Shown in pieces: positions 1 through 8,016 of a stretch of 64,000 nt of DNA (within the stretch, counting starts at the first letter, position 1; the number at the start of each line of letters is the position of its first letter). The notes under the pieces were generated by a model. It was not told where the DNA came from, did no database searches, and saw only the letters and a program-made list of their open reading frames with translations. A program made the position numbers and the translations under genes. The stretch is from Treponema sp. UBA1226 (GTDB taxonomy: Bacteria; Spirochaetota; Spirochaetia; Treponematales; Treponemataceae). The stretch lies in the NCBI GenBank assembly GCA_002309195.1, contig DBWY01000007.1:127465-191464 (forward strand), written 5' to 3'.

Positions 1-371
1 TTAGCGTCATTTATTGCTGATAAATCAATATTAATCGAATCGGAAATATCAGAAGCAGGAGCTTCTTCTGTCAGTACACCATTGTTTAAATAAATTTTTC
101 CATGATTATTCCCCGATGTTATGAGGATTTCTCCTGTATAATTTCTATATCTGTTTATTGCATATCTTTCCGGGAGAATTTTGTTTTTACATTTCTCGCG
201 GTCTTTAAAAAGAAAGCATATTTTATTTTTCTTATTTCTAATAACATATAAATTTCCCTTGTCAATCTTAAACGGATAATTCTTATCCAGATATTCATCC
301 AGATTTATATTATCAGGAATAACAAAAACAGAGTAACTTGTTCTTTCTGCAGCTCTATAAACTTTTTTCAC
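1..371 (-). CDS. Possible GspL-like type II secretion component (partial, 3' end beyond window)
   Basis: About 123 residues of an open frame run off the left edge. It starts at a GTG whose last two bases are shared with the TGA of the upstream GspK-like gene, so it is translationally coupled and the last visible gene of the secretion operon. The visible N-terminus (VKKVYRAAERTSYSVFVIPD) has no signal peptide or membrane segment. I do not recognise it by sequence. A cytoplasmic, actin-like GspL N-domain is what normally follows gspK, so GspL is an inference from position only. An alternative is a Treponema-specific secretion accessory protein. Confidence 0.45.
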   Translation of the reverse strand, partial: MKKVYRAAERTSYSVFVIPDNINLDEYLDKNYPFKIDKGNLYVIRNKKNKICFLFKDREKCKNKILPERYAINRYRNYTGEILITSGNNHGKIYLNNGVLTEEAPASDISDSINIDLSAINDA

Positions 372-1189
372 TTTTTACTTCTATCAAATACAATTTTTTC
401 AAATAATCTATATTCTTTTATCTTACCTTCCTCATTAGGAATGGCAGCAATTATAGCCTTTACAGTATTTGTATCAGTAGAAAATTCAATTTCCCAAAAC
501 GTGGTTTTAAAACCAAAGATTGTTAAGAAGAGTGAACTTTCTGAAATCCCAAGCAGTTTTGCAATTTCTTTTTTTTCAAGCTTTTCATTATACAAATCAT
601 CATAAAATTTCAACTTTATTTCATCATAATTTTGTATTTTACAAAACTCTGCTACTGAATCTATTAAATCATAGTCACAAAAGTATATATTAATCAATGG
701 CAAATTATTCTGAAAATGGAAATTTTTATTTTTTACTACAGGATACTCTTCTGCAATATCAGAATTGTACCAGTTTTTATTAATCCAGCCATATTTTTTT
801 ATAACAGAATCTCTCCCAGAATTTACAAGTGCAGAAATTTTTTCATTTTCCAGAAACGTCCTTGGAAAAGTAGCCGTATTTATTCCACTGGAACAGTCCT
901 TTATTGTAAGCATATATTCATCATACTTTGTCTTAAGGTCTTCTATTTCCATAGAATTAGGAGAATCATAATCAGAGTATCTTACAATTTGAAAATCTTT
1001 TATGATTTTCTCTAAAATCTCTTCTGCACCTTCGCGATTATTGTAATAATTTTCATATGCATGTAAAAATTTTAATCCGGAAGCAACATAAAGACTTAAA
1101 GAACCTATTATCAGAAAGAGTATAACGAATACAAGCAAAACTGCAGGAGTTACAAAGCCCTCCTTTTTTCTGATGCCTAATCCTTCCAT
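368..1189 (-). CDS. gspK: Type II secretion minor pseudopilin, GspK-like
   Basis: The 273-residue protein has a short basic leader (MEGLGIRKKEG) followed by FVTPA and a hydrophobic helix (about residues 13-36), the layout of a type IV pilin-like precursor cut after Gly. Position +5 of the mature protein is Ala instead of Glu. Absence of Glu5 is the known hallmark of GspK, the largest minor pseudopilin, which caps the pseudopilus with GspI and GspJ. The large globular domain after the helix also fits. It overlaps the GspJ-like gene by 13 bases and the next gene by 3-4 bases. Sequence beyond the pilin helix is divergent, so the K assignment rests on size, Ala5 and gene order. Confidence 0.6.
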   Translation of the reverse strand: MEGLGIRKKEGFVTPAVLLVFVILFLIIGSLSLYVASGLKFLHAYENYYNNREGAEEILEKIIKDFQIVRYSDYDSPNSMEIEDLKTKYDEYMLTIKDCSSGINTATFPRTFLENEKISALVNSGRDSVIKKYGWINKNWYNSDIAEEYPVVKNKNFHFQNNLPLINIYFCDYDLIDSVAEFCKIQNYDEIKLKFYDDLYNEKLEKKEIAKLLGISESSLFLTIFGFKTTFWEIEFSTDTNTVKAIIAAIPNEEGKIKEYRLFEKIVFDRSKK

Positions 1190-1566
1190 TTGAAGTACCT
1201 TCCTGCAAAAAGTCCTTTTGTCGTAAAATCTCTGCCTTCATAGGACCAGCCTATACTGCAGCCAACTCTGATGCCGTTTTTTTCAATAAAATCGACCTTG
1301 TTTACCGCGCCTCCGTTTTCATTGATTATTGTTGTTAAATCCTGCTCAAGCTGAAGATATTTTAACTCGTCTTTTGTTAAGTAAAATGGAGTAAATTCTT
1401 CAATTCTATTTCGGACCAGGCGATCTGTTTTTAAAACATGTTCATTTTGTTTACTTATGTCAAATACAACATCCGTATTCCGGACTACTCCGGTATATGC
1501 AAAAAACAAACCGGTCAATAAAAGAGAACTTATCAATATACTGACAATAAGTTCACTTAATCTCAT
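1177..1566 (-). CDS. gspJ: Type II secretion minor pseudopilin, GspJ-like
   Basis: The 129-residue protein begins MRLSELIVSILISSLLLTG, the hydrophobic N-terminal helix of a pseudopilin, and lies between the I- and K-like genes. An in-frame TAA sits three codons before the ATG, so no leader peptide can be added upstream. If Met counts as residue +1, Glu falls at +5 as in pilins, but the usual Gly before the cleavage site is missing. The rest (an aspartate/asparagine-containing globular part) is too divergent to place by eye. It overlaps the upstream gene by 14 bases and the downstream one by 13. Function in the pseudopilus tip is inferred. Confidence 0.55.
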   Translation of the reverse strand: MRLSELIVSILISSLLLTGLFFAYTGVVRNTDVVFDISKQNEHVLKTDRLVRNRIEEFTPFYLTKDELKYLQLEQDLTTIINENGGAVNKVDFIEKNGIRVGCSIGWSYEGRDFTTKGLFAGRYFKWKD

Positions 1567-1756
1567 TTTCCACTTTTAAATTCTGTTCTTTCATTATGTT
1601 TAAAACTCTTGTATTGAGCTTTCCAGACTGTAAAAGAATGAGAGAAAAACAATATACTAAACCTGCCATAAGAATTATTACGAAAAAAGACATTATCAAA
1701 GTCCTCAAAAGAACAAATCCGTCGTTTTTAGCCTTACCATGACGTAATATCAGCAT
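1553..1756 (-). CDS. Small pilin-like protein, GspI/GspH position
   Basis: I place the start at the ATG at 1756, inside the 3' end of gspG, giving 67 residues that begin MLILRHGKAKNDG followed by FVLLRTLIM. The basic leader, Gly, then Phe and a hydrophobic helix form a class III prepilin signal, but position +5 is Arg rather than Glu. It is only a little longer than the helix itself, far shorter than typical GspI (about 120 residues). The open frame also continues upstream to 1792, where a longer N-terminus is possible but unlikely. The overlaps on both sides suggest translational coupling. GspI or GspH is a positional guess. Confidence 0.5.
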   Translation of the reverse strand: MLILRHGKAKNDGFVLLRTLIMSFFVIILMAGLVYCFSLILLQSGKLNTRVLNIMKEQNLKVENEIK

Positions 1757-2186
1757 TCTTGTCTTCTCCGCCATCCTTTCCGTCTGCACCAAAGCTTCTT
1801 ATTCCATACGGATTGCCGTCAGGTCCCGGCAGCATATATTCATACTCATTATCCCATGGATCTTTAGGAACATCTCTTAAAATATATGGGCCGTTCCACT
1901 TATCACTTACAGGTTCAATCTCAGGTTTTTTTCTTAAAGCAGAGAGTCCCTGTTCTACTGTCGGATAATAACCACAGTCAATATAAAAAGCTTCAAGAGC
2001 AACACAAAAAGAATCTATCTGTGTCCGCGCCGAAGCGACTCTAGCTTTTTCAAGGCTTCCAACTGCCATAAAACCAACCGATGCAGTAAGAACCATTACG
2101 ATTGCAATGACAATCAATGTTTCCATAAATGACCATCCGGCCTGTTTATTTTTACTTAACTTTCTTTTTTTGAAAATTTTCATCAT
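1734..2186 (-). CDS. gspG: Type II secretion major pseudopilin GspG
   Basis: The 150-residue protein has a basic leader, the cleavage-type sequence QAG followed by WSFMETLIVIAI with Glu at +5, and a classic C-terminal GspG domain (DCGYYPT, GLSALRKKP, WNGPYI, DPWDNEYEYM, GPDG, SFGADGKDGGEDKNADI). The acidic end matches the calcium-binding loop that stabilises GspG. It is the main subunit of the periplasmic pseudopilus that pushes substrates through the secretin. It starts at an ATGA overlap with gspF. Assignment is secure. Confidence 0.93.
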   Translation of the reverse strand: MMKIFKKRKLSKNKQAGWSFMETLIVIAIVMVLTASVGFMAVGSLEKARVASARTQIDSFCVALEAFYIDCGYYPTVEQGLSALRKKPEIEPVSDKWNGPYILRDVPKDPWDNEYEYMLPGPDGNPYGIRSFGADGKDGGEDKNADITSW

Positions 2187-3223
2187 ACGCTCCCCAGGAC
2201 ATTCATAATCGGCAGGACAAACTGTACTACCATTAAGAAAATTATTAATCCTGTAATAATTATAAAAAAACTTTCTGCATTAGAAGTCATTTTTTCGATA
2301 AAACGTGAACTCATATTTTTGTAATATTCATAAATCTGTTCAAATACATTCTGAACATTACCGTTAGCCTCTCCTATTCCTATCCACATAGACAGATATT
2401 TTGGAAAAACTTTCTGAGACCTGATGCTATCATACAGGCTCCTTCCATCAGAAATTTGTTTCTTTACATAATCAATACCATTTTGATATGCTGCATTCTT
2501 TATTATCATTTTTGATTCTTCAAGAGCATTGACGATCTGCATGCCAGATCCACACAAAAGCTTCATCGAAAAAGAAAAATCATATGTACATGTTAATTGT
2601 AAAAAATCTTTAATAAGCGGAACAGAAAACAAAAAATTATCCAATTTGTTTTTAAAATTCTGATTTTTTTTATAAAGAATTATTCCAGAAACAATAACTG
2701 CAAACAGAATAAGAATAAATGAACATGTTATTTTTCCAGAAAGCAATACTCTGCTTGAAATATTTGCAAATTCATTACTGCTTTCAGACAGCGCCTCAAA
2801 AACTGCCGAAAGTTTTGGGAAAACATAAAAAAGAATGACAAGAATTACAACAATTGCTGTAAAAAAAACAAGAAGAGGATAAGACAAAGCCATCCAGAGT
2901 TTCTGTTTCATCTCATTTTTCTGCTTAAGATAATCCGTTAATTTTTTTAAAACAACTTCAATCGAACCTGTAATTTCACCAATTCTGATCAATGAAATAT
3001 ACAAAGGCGAAAAACTGTGTGAAACATCTTTTAATGAATTACACAAACTTTTCCCATTACTTATTTCTTTAATAATCGAATCACAAAGAACCTGATTATT
3101 TTTCGAATCATCAATTTTTGCACAGACTTTTAATGAATCAATAATTGAAAGACCTGACTGAACAAGAGACGACATGTTTTCTGTAAAAGAAATCAGCTGT
3201 TTGTTTGGGACATTTATACTCAT
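2183..3223 (-). CDS. gspF: Type II secretion inner-membrane platform protein GspF
   Basis: The 346-residue protein has the two repeated cytoplasmic T2SSF domains (about residues 10-130 and 210-330), each followed by a hydrophobic hairpin (about 113-135, 163-185 and 315-340). Typical stretches are SGLSIIDSLKVC and SGMQIVNALEES at the start of each repeat, and the conserved IGEITGSIEVVLKKLTDYL. GspF is the membrane platform that couples the GspE ATPase to pseudopilus assembly. It overlaps gspE and gspG by 4 bases each (ATGA), so the operon is tightly coupled. Confidence 0.93.
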   Translation of the reverse strand: MSINVPNKQLISFTENMSSLVQSGLSIIDSLKVCAKIDDSKNNQVLCDSIIKEISNGKSLCNSLKDVSHSFSPLYISLIRIGEITGSIEVVLKKLTDYLKQKNEMKQKLWMALSYPLLVFFTAIVVILVILFYVFPKLSAVFEALSESSNEFANISSRVLLSGKITCSFILILFAVIVSGIILYKKNQNFKNKLDNFLFSVPLIKDFLQLTCTYDFSFSMKLLCGSGMQIVNALEESKMIIKNAAYQNGIDYVKKQISDGRSLYDSIRSQKVFPKYLSMWIGIGEANGNVQNVFEQIYEYYKNMSSRFIEKMTSNAESFFIIITGLIIFLMVVQFVLPIMNVLGSV

Positions 3224-4659
3224 ACCAGAGCCTCTCTCTTTATCTCTTCTACAGAAGTTTCACCACTTTTAACTTTTAACATTGCATCTTCGTTAATAAA
3301 TTTCATTTTATTTTTTACGAGATACTTTTTTATAGTCGAAATACTTTCGTTTCTAGAAATCAATTCAACGAGGTCTTCATCAACCTTAAATATTTCTGAA
3401 ACAGCAGTTCGTCCCTTATAACCTGTATGATTACAACTTTTACATCCGACAGCTTTATAGATATGACTCTTTTGATTTACAATTTTCTTACATTCTGGGC
3501 AAAGCCTTCTTACAAGCCTCTGTGCGATTGAATATTTTAATACAGAACCTACAAGATAAGGTTCTATACCAAGGTTTATCAATCTACTTATAGTAGAAAT
3601 ACTGTCATTCGTATGCAAAGTAGAAATAATAATATGACCTGTTAAACTGGCTCTTACAGCGAGTTCTGCAGTTGCCTCATCTCGAATTTCTCCGACCATA
3701 ATTACATCCGGGTCCTGTCTTAAAACACATCTTAAAATAGATTCAAAAGTAAGACCGATACTTTCATTAACCTGAATCTGTTCAACATCCGGAATAACGC
3801 GTTCAACAGGATCTTCAATCGTAATAATCTTTAAAGACTTTTTATCCATCAGATTTATCAATGAATGAATTGTAGTTGTTTTGCCTGATCCCGTAGGCCC
3901 TGAAATAAGTATGAGCCCATTAGAAATATGAATTGAATTTGCAAGCATCTTGTAATTGTCTTTTGTAAAACCAAGTTGTTCAAGATCTGCTTTCTGAGTA
4001 TCAGCATTGAACAGACGAAGAACTATAGATTCTCCACCTATAACCGGAACTATCGAAACACGAAAATCTATTTCCCTGTTAGATGCATTAAGTTTCATAT
4101 GCCCATCCTGAGGGAGTCTTTGTTCCATAATGTTAAGATTTGACATTACTTTTATTCGAGAAGAAACAACGTTAAAAATTGACTTATCCAGCTCTTTAAT
4201 AACCTGAAGAACACCGTCTATCCTGAACTTTATAACGGTTTTGCCATTCTCCGGAACAATATGGATATCGCTGGCATTCATTCTTATAGCACCAAGACAT
4301 GTTGCATTTATAATGTTAACAATCGGGCTTGTTTCTGAAACCTCTTCCAGCGAAAAATCTGATGCTTTCGAAACCGTTGAAGCTTCTCTATTTATGACAT
4401 TTCCTTCTACTACGTTACCTATAAACTCTTCAAATTCACTGTCTTTTACAACGATTAATTCAATTTGTTTAGGGAAATGATATTCCCTTGCTTTTTTTTC
4501 GACAAACTGTTTTTTTGTTTTACTGCAGGCTATCAGTACTTTTTCATCATCTTCTTCTACAATTACCGAACAGGAATTTTTAATATAACTGTCGGAATAT
4601 TGATTGAGAATACTTCTATAATTTGAAAAAAAAGCTATATCAAAATTTCTGTTTTTCAT
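3220..4659 (-). CDS. gspE: Type II secretion ATPase GspE
   Basis: The 479-residue protein is a PilB/GspE-type assembly ATPase. I see Walker A GPTGSGKTT at about 254-262, the Asp box (IEDPVE, 281-286), Walker B RQDPDVIMVGEIRD (314-327), the His box GHIIISTLHT (341-350), and a four-cysteine zinc module (CPEC at 387-390 and CKSC at 406-409) typical of GspE. The N-terminal 100 residues are shorter and more divergent than in proteobacterial GspE. It powers pseudopilus extension at the cytoplasmic face. It overlaps gspD and gspF by 4 bases. Confidence 0.95.
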   Translation of the reverse strand: MKNRNFDIAFFSNYRSILNQYSDSYIKNSCSVIVEEDDEKVLIACSKTKKQFVEKKAREYHFPKQIELIVVKDSEFEEFIGNVVEGNVINREASTVSKASDFSLEEVSETSPIVNIINATCLGAIRMNASDIHIVPENGKTVIKFRIDGVLQVIKELDKSIFNVVSSRIKVMSNLNIMEQRLPQDGHMKLNASNREIDFRVSIVPVIGGESIVLRLFNADTQKADLEQLGFTKDNYKMLANSIHISNGLILISGPTGSGKTTTIHSLINLMDKKSLKIITIEDPVERVIPDVEQIQVNESIGLTFESILRCVLRQDPDVIMVGEIRDEATAELAVRASLTGHIIISTLHTNDSISTISRLINLGIEPYLVGSVLKYSIAQRLVRRLCPECKKIVNQKSHIYKAVGCKSCNHTGYKGRTAVSEIFKVDEDLVELISRNESISTIKKYLVKNKMKFINEDAMLKVKSGETSVEEIKREALV

Positions 4660-6866
4660 CTTACCGACTGTTCTTCTGAATTTTTATTAACATACTTTCT
4701 ATAATACTTTTCGATATTTTTGTTAAAATCGAGTTTAGTATCACCTGTCTTTTCAACAAACGGAACAAGATAAATAATCATTTCTGTTTCTGCTACCGAC
4801 TCTGTTTTACTTGAAAAAAGAAGTCCAAGCAACGGAATATAACCCAAAACCGGAACTTTCTTTTCAGAAACATCTTTTTCTTCCTGCAGCAAGCCACCAA
4901 TGATTACTGGTTCACCGGACTTTGTACGAACATTTGTCGTAACTTTTTTTTCTGAAGTAGATGGAGGAATTGAATCACTGGTTGCAGATGATGATCCAGA
5001 AGATGAATCTGATGAACCCTGTTTTGAAACAGAAGCGTTTACATTAACTGTAATCATTTCATCGCCGCTTACCCATCCGTTAATAGACAAAGTCAAACCA
5101 CTTGAAATTTCACGTGCCGTACTTGTATAAACTCCGTTAGAATCTTTAACAACATCTCGATATCTGTAAACATTTATATTTGAAAAACTAATTGACTCAC
5201 CGCTAATTCCGTTTAATGTTGTATCAGCAAGAACATGACTTACGCCCTGGCTTATTTCTGCACTTAACCTTGATGCAAATTTAAGACCAAATTTAGAAAC
5301 AACATCAAACTTTACATCAAGAAGATTATAAAGTGATGACGAATGAGTTATTCCATCTGCAAGTCCTGCTGTCTGATTAGATATATTATCTATTCCCGAA
5401 GAAAATTTATCTCCTGCAGTTTTTTGATGCTGCAAAACTAAAATCTGATAACGAATCTGCTGTTTAGGCTTGTCAATCAATTCGAGATCTTTAAGAAATT
5501 TTTCATACAGATCATCTGTTCCTATAAAAAATATAAGAGAAGAGTCTCCAGTCTCACAGATATTTTCTTTATTAATTGACGGCGGAAGATATTTTATCAA
5601 ATCCTCGCTTTTAATATATTTTAGTTTTGTAGGAAATGATGACTGCTTGTTATCAATAAGATAAAGATATTCTCTGATTTCTTTTTCCTTTTGCTCTGTA
5701 ACCTGCGTTACAAAAGATGTAGATTCCGGAACAACAACAACATCCGAAAGAAACATATTCTTTGGCATAGAAGCCAAAGCATCTTTTACACTAAGATGCT
5801 TTAGAGAAAATTTCTGATAGTATCTTCCATCCAGAGGAACATCAACAGCCTTAATAAAATCCTCAATTGGTGTAAGTTGCTCCTGACTTCCGGTTAAAAT
5901 AATTGAATTAGATGATTTATCAATTTTAATCTGTGCATTGTTATTCAATTCACCAGGAATAAGGCTTAATAGATTTTCACCGTTTATATTTTCTAGTTTT
6001 ATTATTTTAATATCTTTAAATTTCTTTAGTACATCGTTTTTCTGAATTTCGAAAATATAATATATTCCATTCTTTACCGAATAGTCACAGCTTGCAGCCT
6101 CAAGGATCAGGGCGAGCATTGTCGAGAAATCTTTTGAATCATAGTAAAGATTTTCAATGGTAACAGGCTTAGCGTTAATTACTGAATATTCTTTGTTTTC
6201 TTTCTTGAATAATTCATCCAGGACATTGATAAAATTTGCTTTCTGAAGCTTTAATGTATACGATAATGTTTCGTTGCCATCTCTGTTTCTTGATAAAGTG
6301 TATGAATCTATCTTGATTTTAGCATTTGCACTGGCATTTTTTGAAATATAATAACCCGTACCGATTTTCTCGAGTGCATATCCATTAAGTTTGACAAGAA
6401 CAAGGTTTAAAACTTCATCAAGTTTTACATTACTGCATCTGATAGTAAGCTTTGTTTCAGGAAGTTTTTCATACATAATCGTAGTTTTAGACTTTCTTGA
6501 GAGCAGAATCAAAAATGGCTCTACAGGAACATCCTCAGCTTCTATCGAAATGAGACTGTTATTAATCTGAATATTTGCCTTTGAGATAAAATAGACATTA
6601 TCCTTTTTTTCAACATAAAGCCCGGCAAATTCTGAAAACCTTTTCAAAGCACTTTCAAAAGAGGAATCCTCGAAATGAAAGCTTATTCTTCCGGTTACAG
6701 TTTCGTCTATATAGATGGACTCCGAACACATATCAGAAATGGCATACAGGACATCAGTTATATTCTGGTTCCTGAAATCTATATTGATAGAAGAATTTTC
6801 TGTCTGAGCAAACGAAAAAAATGACATTCCCAGTATGCCTACTAAAATAACCAATGCCTTTTTCAC
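4656..6866 (-). CDS. gspD: Type II secretion outer-membrane secretin GspD
   Basis: The 736-residue protein has a signal peptide (MKKALVILVGILGMSFFSFAQ), several N-domains (about 25-85, 90-160 and later repeats such as KFSLKHLSVKDALASMP) and a C-terminal secretin domain with the conserved VPVLGYIPLLGLLFSSKTES stretch near 675-700 followed by EMIIYLVPFVE. A serine-rich insert (SSDSSSGSSSATSDS) lies near 625-645 and may be the flexible gate region. It forms the outer-membrane channel. A short tail beyond the beta domain could be a pilotin-binding S-domain, but I cannot show that. Confidence 0.93.
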   Translation of the reverse strand: MKKALVILVGILGMSFFSFAQTENSSINIDFRNQNITDVLYAISDMCSESIYIDETVTGRISFHFEDSSFESALKRFSEFAGLYVEKKDNVYFISKANIQINNSLISIEAEDVPVEPFLILLSRKSKTTIMYEKLPETKLTIRCSNVKLDEVLNLVLVKLNGYALEKIGTGYYISKNASANAKIKIDSYTLSRNRDGNETLSYTLKLQKANFINVLDELFKKENKEYSVINAKPVTIENLYYDSKDFSTMLALILEAASCDYSVKNGIYYIFEIQKNDVLKKFKDIKIIKLENINGENLLSLIPGELNNNAQIKIDKSSNSIILTGSQEQLTPIEDFIKAVDVPLDGRYYQKFSLKHLSVKDALASMPKNMFLSDVVVVPESTSFVTQVTEQKEKEIREYLYLIDNKQSSFPTKLKYIKSEDLIKYLPPSINKENICETGDSSLIFFIGTDDLYEKFLKDLELIDKPKQQIRYQILVLQHQKTAGDKFSSGIDNISNQTAGLADGITHSSSLYNLLDVKFDVVSKFGLKFASRLSAEISQGVSHVLADTTLNGISGESISFSNINVYRYRDVVKDSNGVYTSTAREISSGLTLSINGWVSGDEMITVNVNASVSKQGSSDSSSGSSSATSDSIPPSTSEKKVTTNVRTKSGEPVIIGGLLQEEKDVSEKKVPVLGYIPLLGLLFSSKTESVAETEMIIYLVPFVEKTGDTKLDFNKNIEKYYRKYVNKNSEEQSVR

Positions 6867-7294
6867 TTAACAAGTCCTCTCAAAGTTAAATATACTATAC
6901 ATCCGACGGTTAAAAATGGGGCAAAAGGTATTTTCTCTACTTTTTTCATGCCAATTACCCTGTTTACACCGAAAAACACCAATCCAGTAATACTAGCTAC
7001 CAGACATATATATATTGAAGAAATAAAGCCAAATGTATAGGTTATACATCCAGCAAATTTTACATCTCCAAAGCCCAGGCCTCCAGCAAAGCGGTAAATA
7101 AACCAAAAAATCAGAAACATTATCAATGCTTCTACAACATGACCGATAATTGACTCTTTTCCTGTAAAAAGGTCAAAAACCAGCATAGTTACGAAAAAGA
7201 TAATCAGGATTAAATCTGGAATTATGAACTTTTTACAGTCAATTATCGATATAATGAGCAAAAATATACATGCAGTTGTAATTTTTAGTGTCAT
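6863..7294 (-). CDS. Type IV prepilin peptidase, A24 domain only
   Basis: The 143-residue integral membrane protein carries both catalytic aspartates of the A24 family: D19 in IIDCKKFIIPD and D77 in GLGFGDVK. About six membrane segments fill the rest. It would cleave the pseudopilins encoded downstream. Full-length PilD/GspO enzymes are about 260 residues and have an N-terminal methyltransferase domain with zinc cysteines. That domain is absent, so N-methylation may be missing or done elsewhere. It is the first gene of the operon and overlaps gspD by 4 bases. Confidence 0.88.
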   Translation of the reverse strand: MTLKITTACIFLLIISIIDCKKFIIPDLILIIFFVTMLVFDLFTGKESIIGHVVEALIMFLIFWFIYRFAGGLGFGDVKFAGCITYTFGFISSIYICLVASITGLVFFGVNRVIGMKKVEKIPFAPFLTVGCIVYLTLRGLVK

Positions 7295-7350
7295 ATTTCC
7301 ATGATGTTATGCTTAAAACTTAAAGCAAATGCAGATCATACTCTTTTCAA

Positions 7351-7381
7351 TAACTTTAATCATAAAAGGACATTAAAGTTA
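7351..7381. promoter_or_regulatory. Perfect inverted repeat between -35 and -10 of the secretion promoter
   Basis: TAACTTTAAT (7351-7360) and ATTAAAGTTA (7372-7381) are exact reverse complements separated by 11 bases. The right arm touches the -35 box and the left arm overlaps the -10 box of the minus-strand promoter at 7359-7387. The half-site centres lie about two helical turns apart, as expected for a dimeric repressor. No U-run follows, so a terminator is unlikely. The binding protein is unknown. Confidence 0.6.
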
Positions 7382-7387
7382 TGTCAA
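7359..7387 (-). promoter_or_regulatory. Sigma-70-type promoter of the type II secretion operon
   Basis: On the minus strand TTGACA (7387-7382), a 17-base spacer and TATGAT (7364-7359) make an almost ideal housekeeping promoter. It lies about 65 bases before the prepilin peptidase ATG. Start of transcription would be near 7352. Confidence 0.75.
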
Positions 7388-7436
7388 TAAAAAATAATCA
7401 TGGTTTAGGTTTAATAATTTACAGTCAAAATATTAC

Positions 7437-7465
7437 TTTACAGTATCTGATAAAGGCTTTATAAT
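7437..7465 (+). promoter_or_regulatory. Sigma-70-type promoter of the exported small protein
   Basis: TTTACA (7437-7442), 17 bases, TATAAT (7460-7465). The expected start near 7472 leaves a leader of about 38 bases ending in the Shine-Dalgarno CCGGAGG. It is divergent from the secretion promoter. Confidence 0.75.
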
Positions 7466-7509
7466 GTATATACTTGATTATTTATGATGTTTATTCATCC
7501 GGAGGTTTT

Positions 7510-7929
7510 ATGAAACTAAAGAAAGGCTTGATTTTTGCTGCTTTATGTATTCTGCTTTCATTGCCTGTTTTGGCTCAGGAAAGCAAGAGTAAATATAATT
7601 CTAATATTACATATTATTCAGCACCGGTTTACAAAGTTCTCGACTCTACAGAATACTATGTTGTTCTCTATGGAAAGAACGGTGCAAAAATCGGTATTGC
7701 TACGATTCCAAAAAAATGGGCAAAGTGGCAGAAGGATAAACCTAGAAGACTTACTATTCGCGAAATGCCTAAAAAGCTTTCTCCATACATCACTGTTGTA
7801 AAGAAGGACAATAAATTCCTTAAGGTTATGCTTACTATTCCGACTGCTAAGACTCATGCAATCTGGGGTTTTGCAAGCAAGAATGTAGAAGGACCTTCTT
7901 CGGATGATGATTTTGACCTTGAATTGTAA
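7510..7929 (+). CDS. Conserved exported protein of unknown function
   Basis: The start is the ATG at 7510, 5 bases after a GGAGG, giving 139 residues; an in-frame upstream ATG at 7474 lacks a ribosome site. A signal peptide (MKLKKGLIFAALCILLSLPVLAQ) precedes a basic mature domain with IPKKWAKWQKDKPRRL and an acidic tail SSDDDFDLEL. I do not recognise the family. The strong own promoter and terminator make it a monocistronic, probably well-expressed periplasmic protein. A role is not inferable. Confidence 0.8.
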   Translation: MKLKKGLIFAALCILLSLPVLAQESKSKYNSNITYYSAPVYKVLDSTEYYVVLYGKNGAKIGIATIPKKWAKWQKDKPRRLTIREMPKKLSPYITVVKKDNKFLKVMLTIPTAKTHAIWGFASKNVEGPSSDDDFDLEL

Positions 7930-7965
7930 AAAGGTCCTTTAGTAAATTCAACTTAAAGACGTAAA

Positions 7966-8003
7966 AAAACAATCCGGGTCATATTGATTTCGGATTGTTT
8001 TTA
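7966..8003 (+). terminator. Intrinsic terminator after the exported protein
   Basis: AAAACAATCCG (7966-7976) pairs with CGGATTGTTTT (7991-8001), loop of 14 bases, then further T residues. It overlaps the approach to nrnA. Confidence 0.75.
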
Positions 8004-8016
8004 TTTGTGAGCAGTT

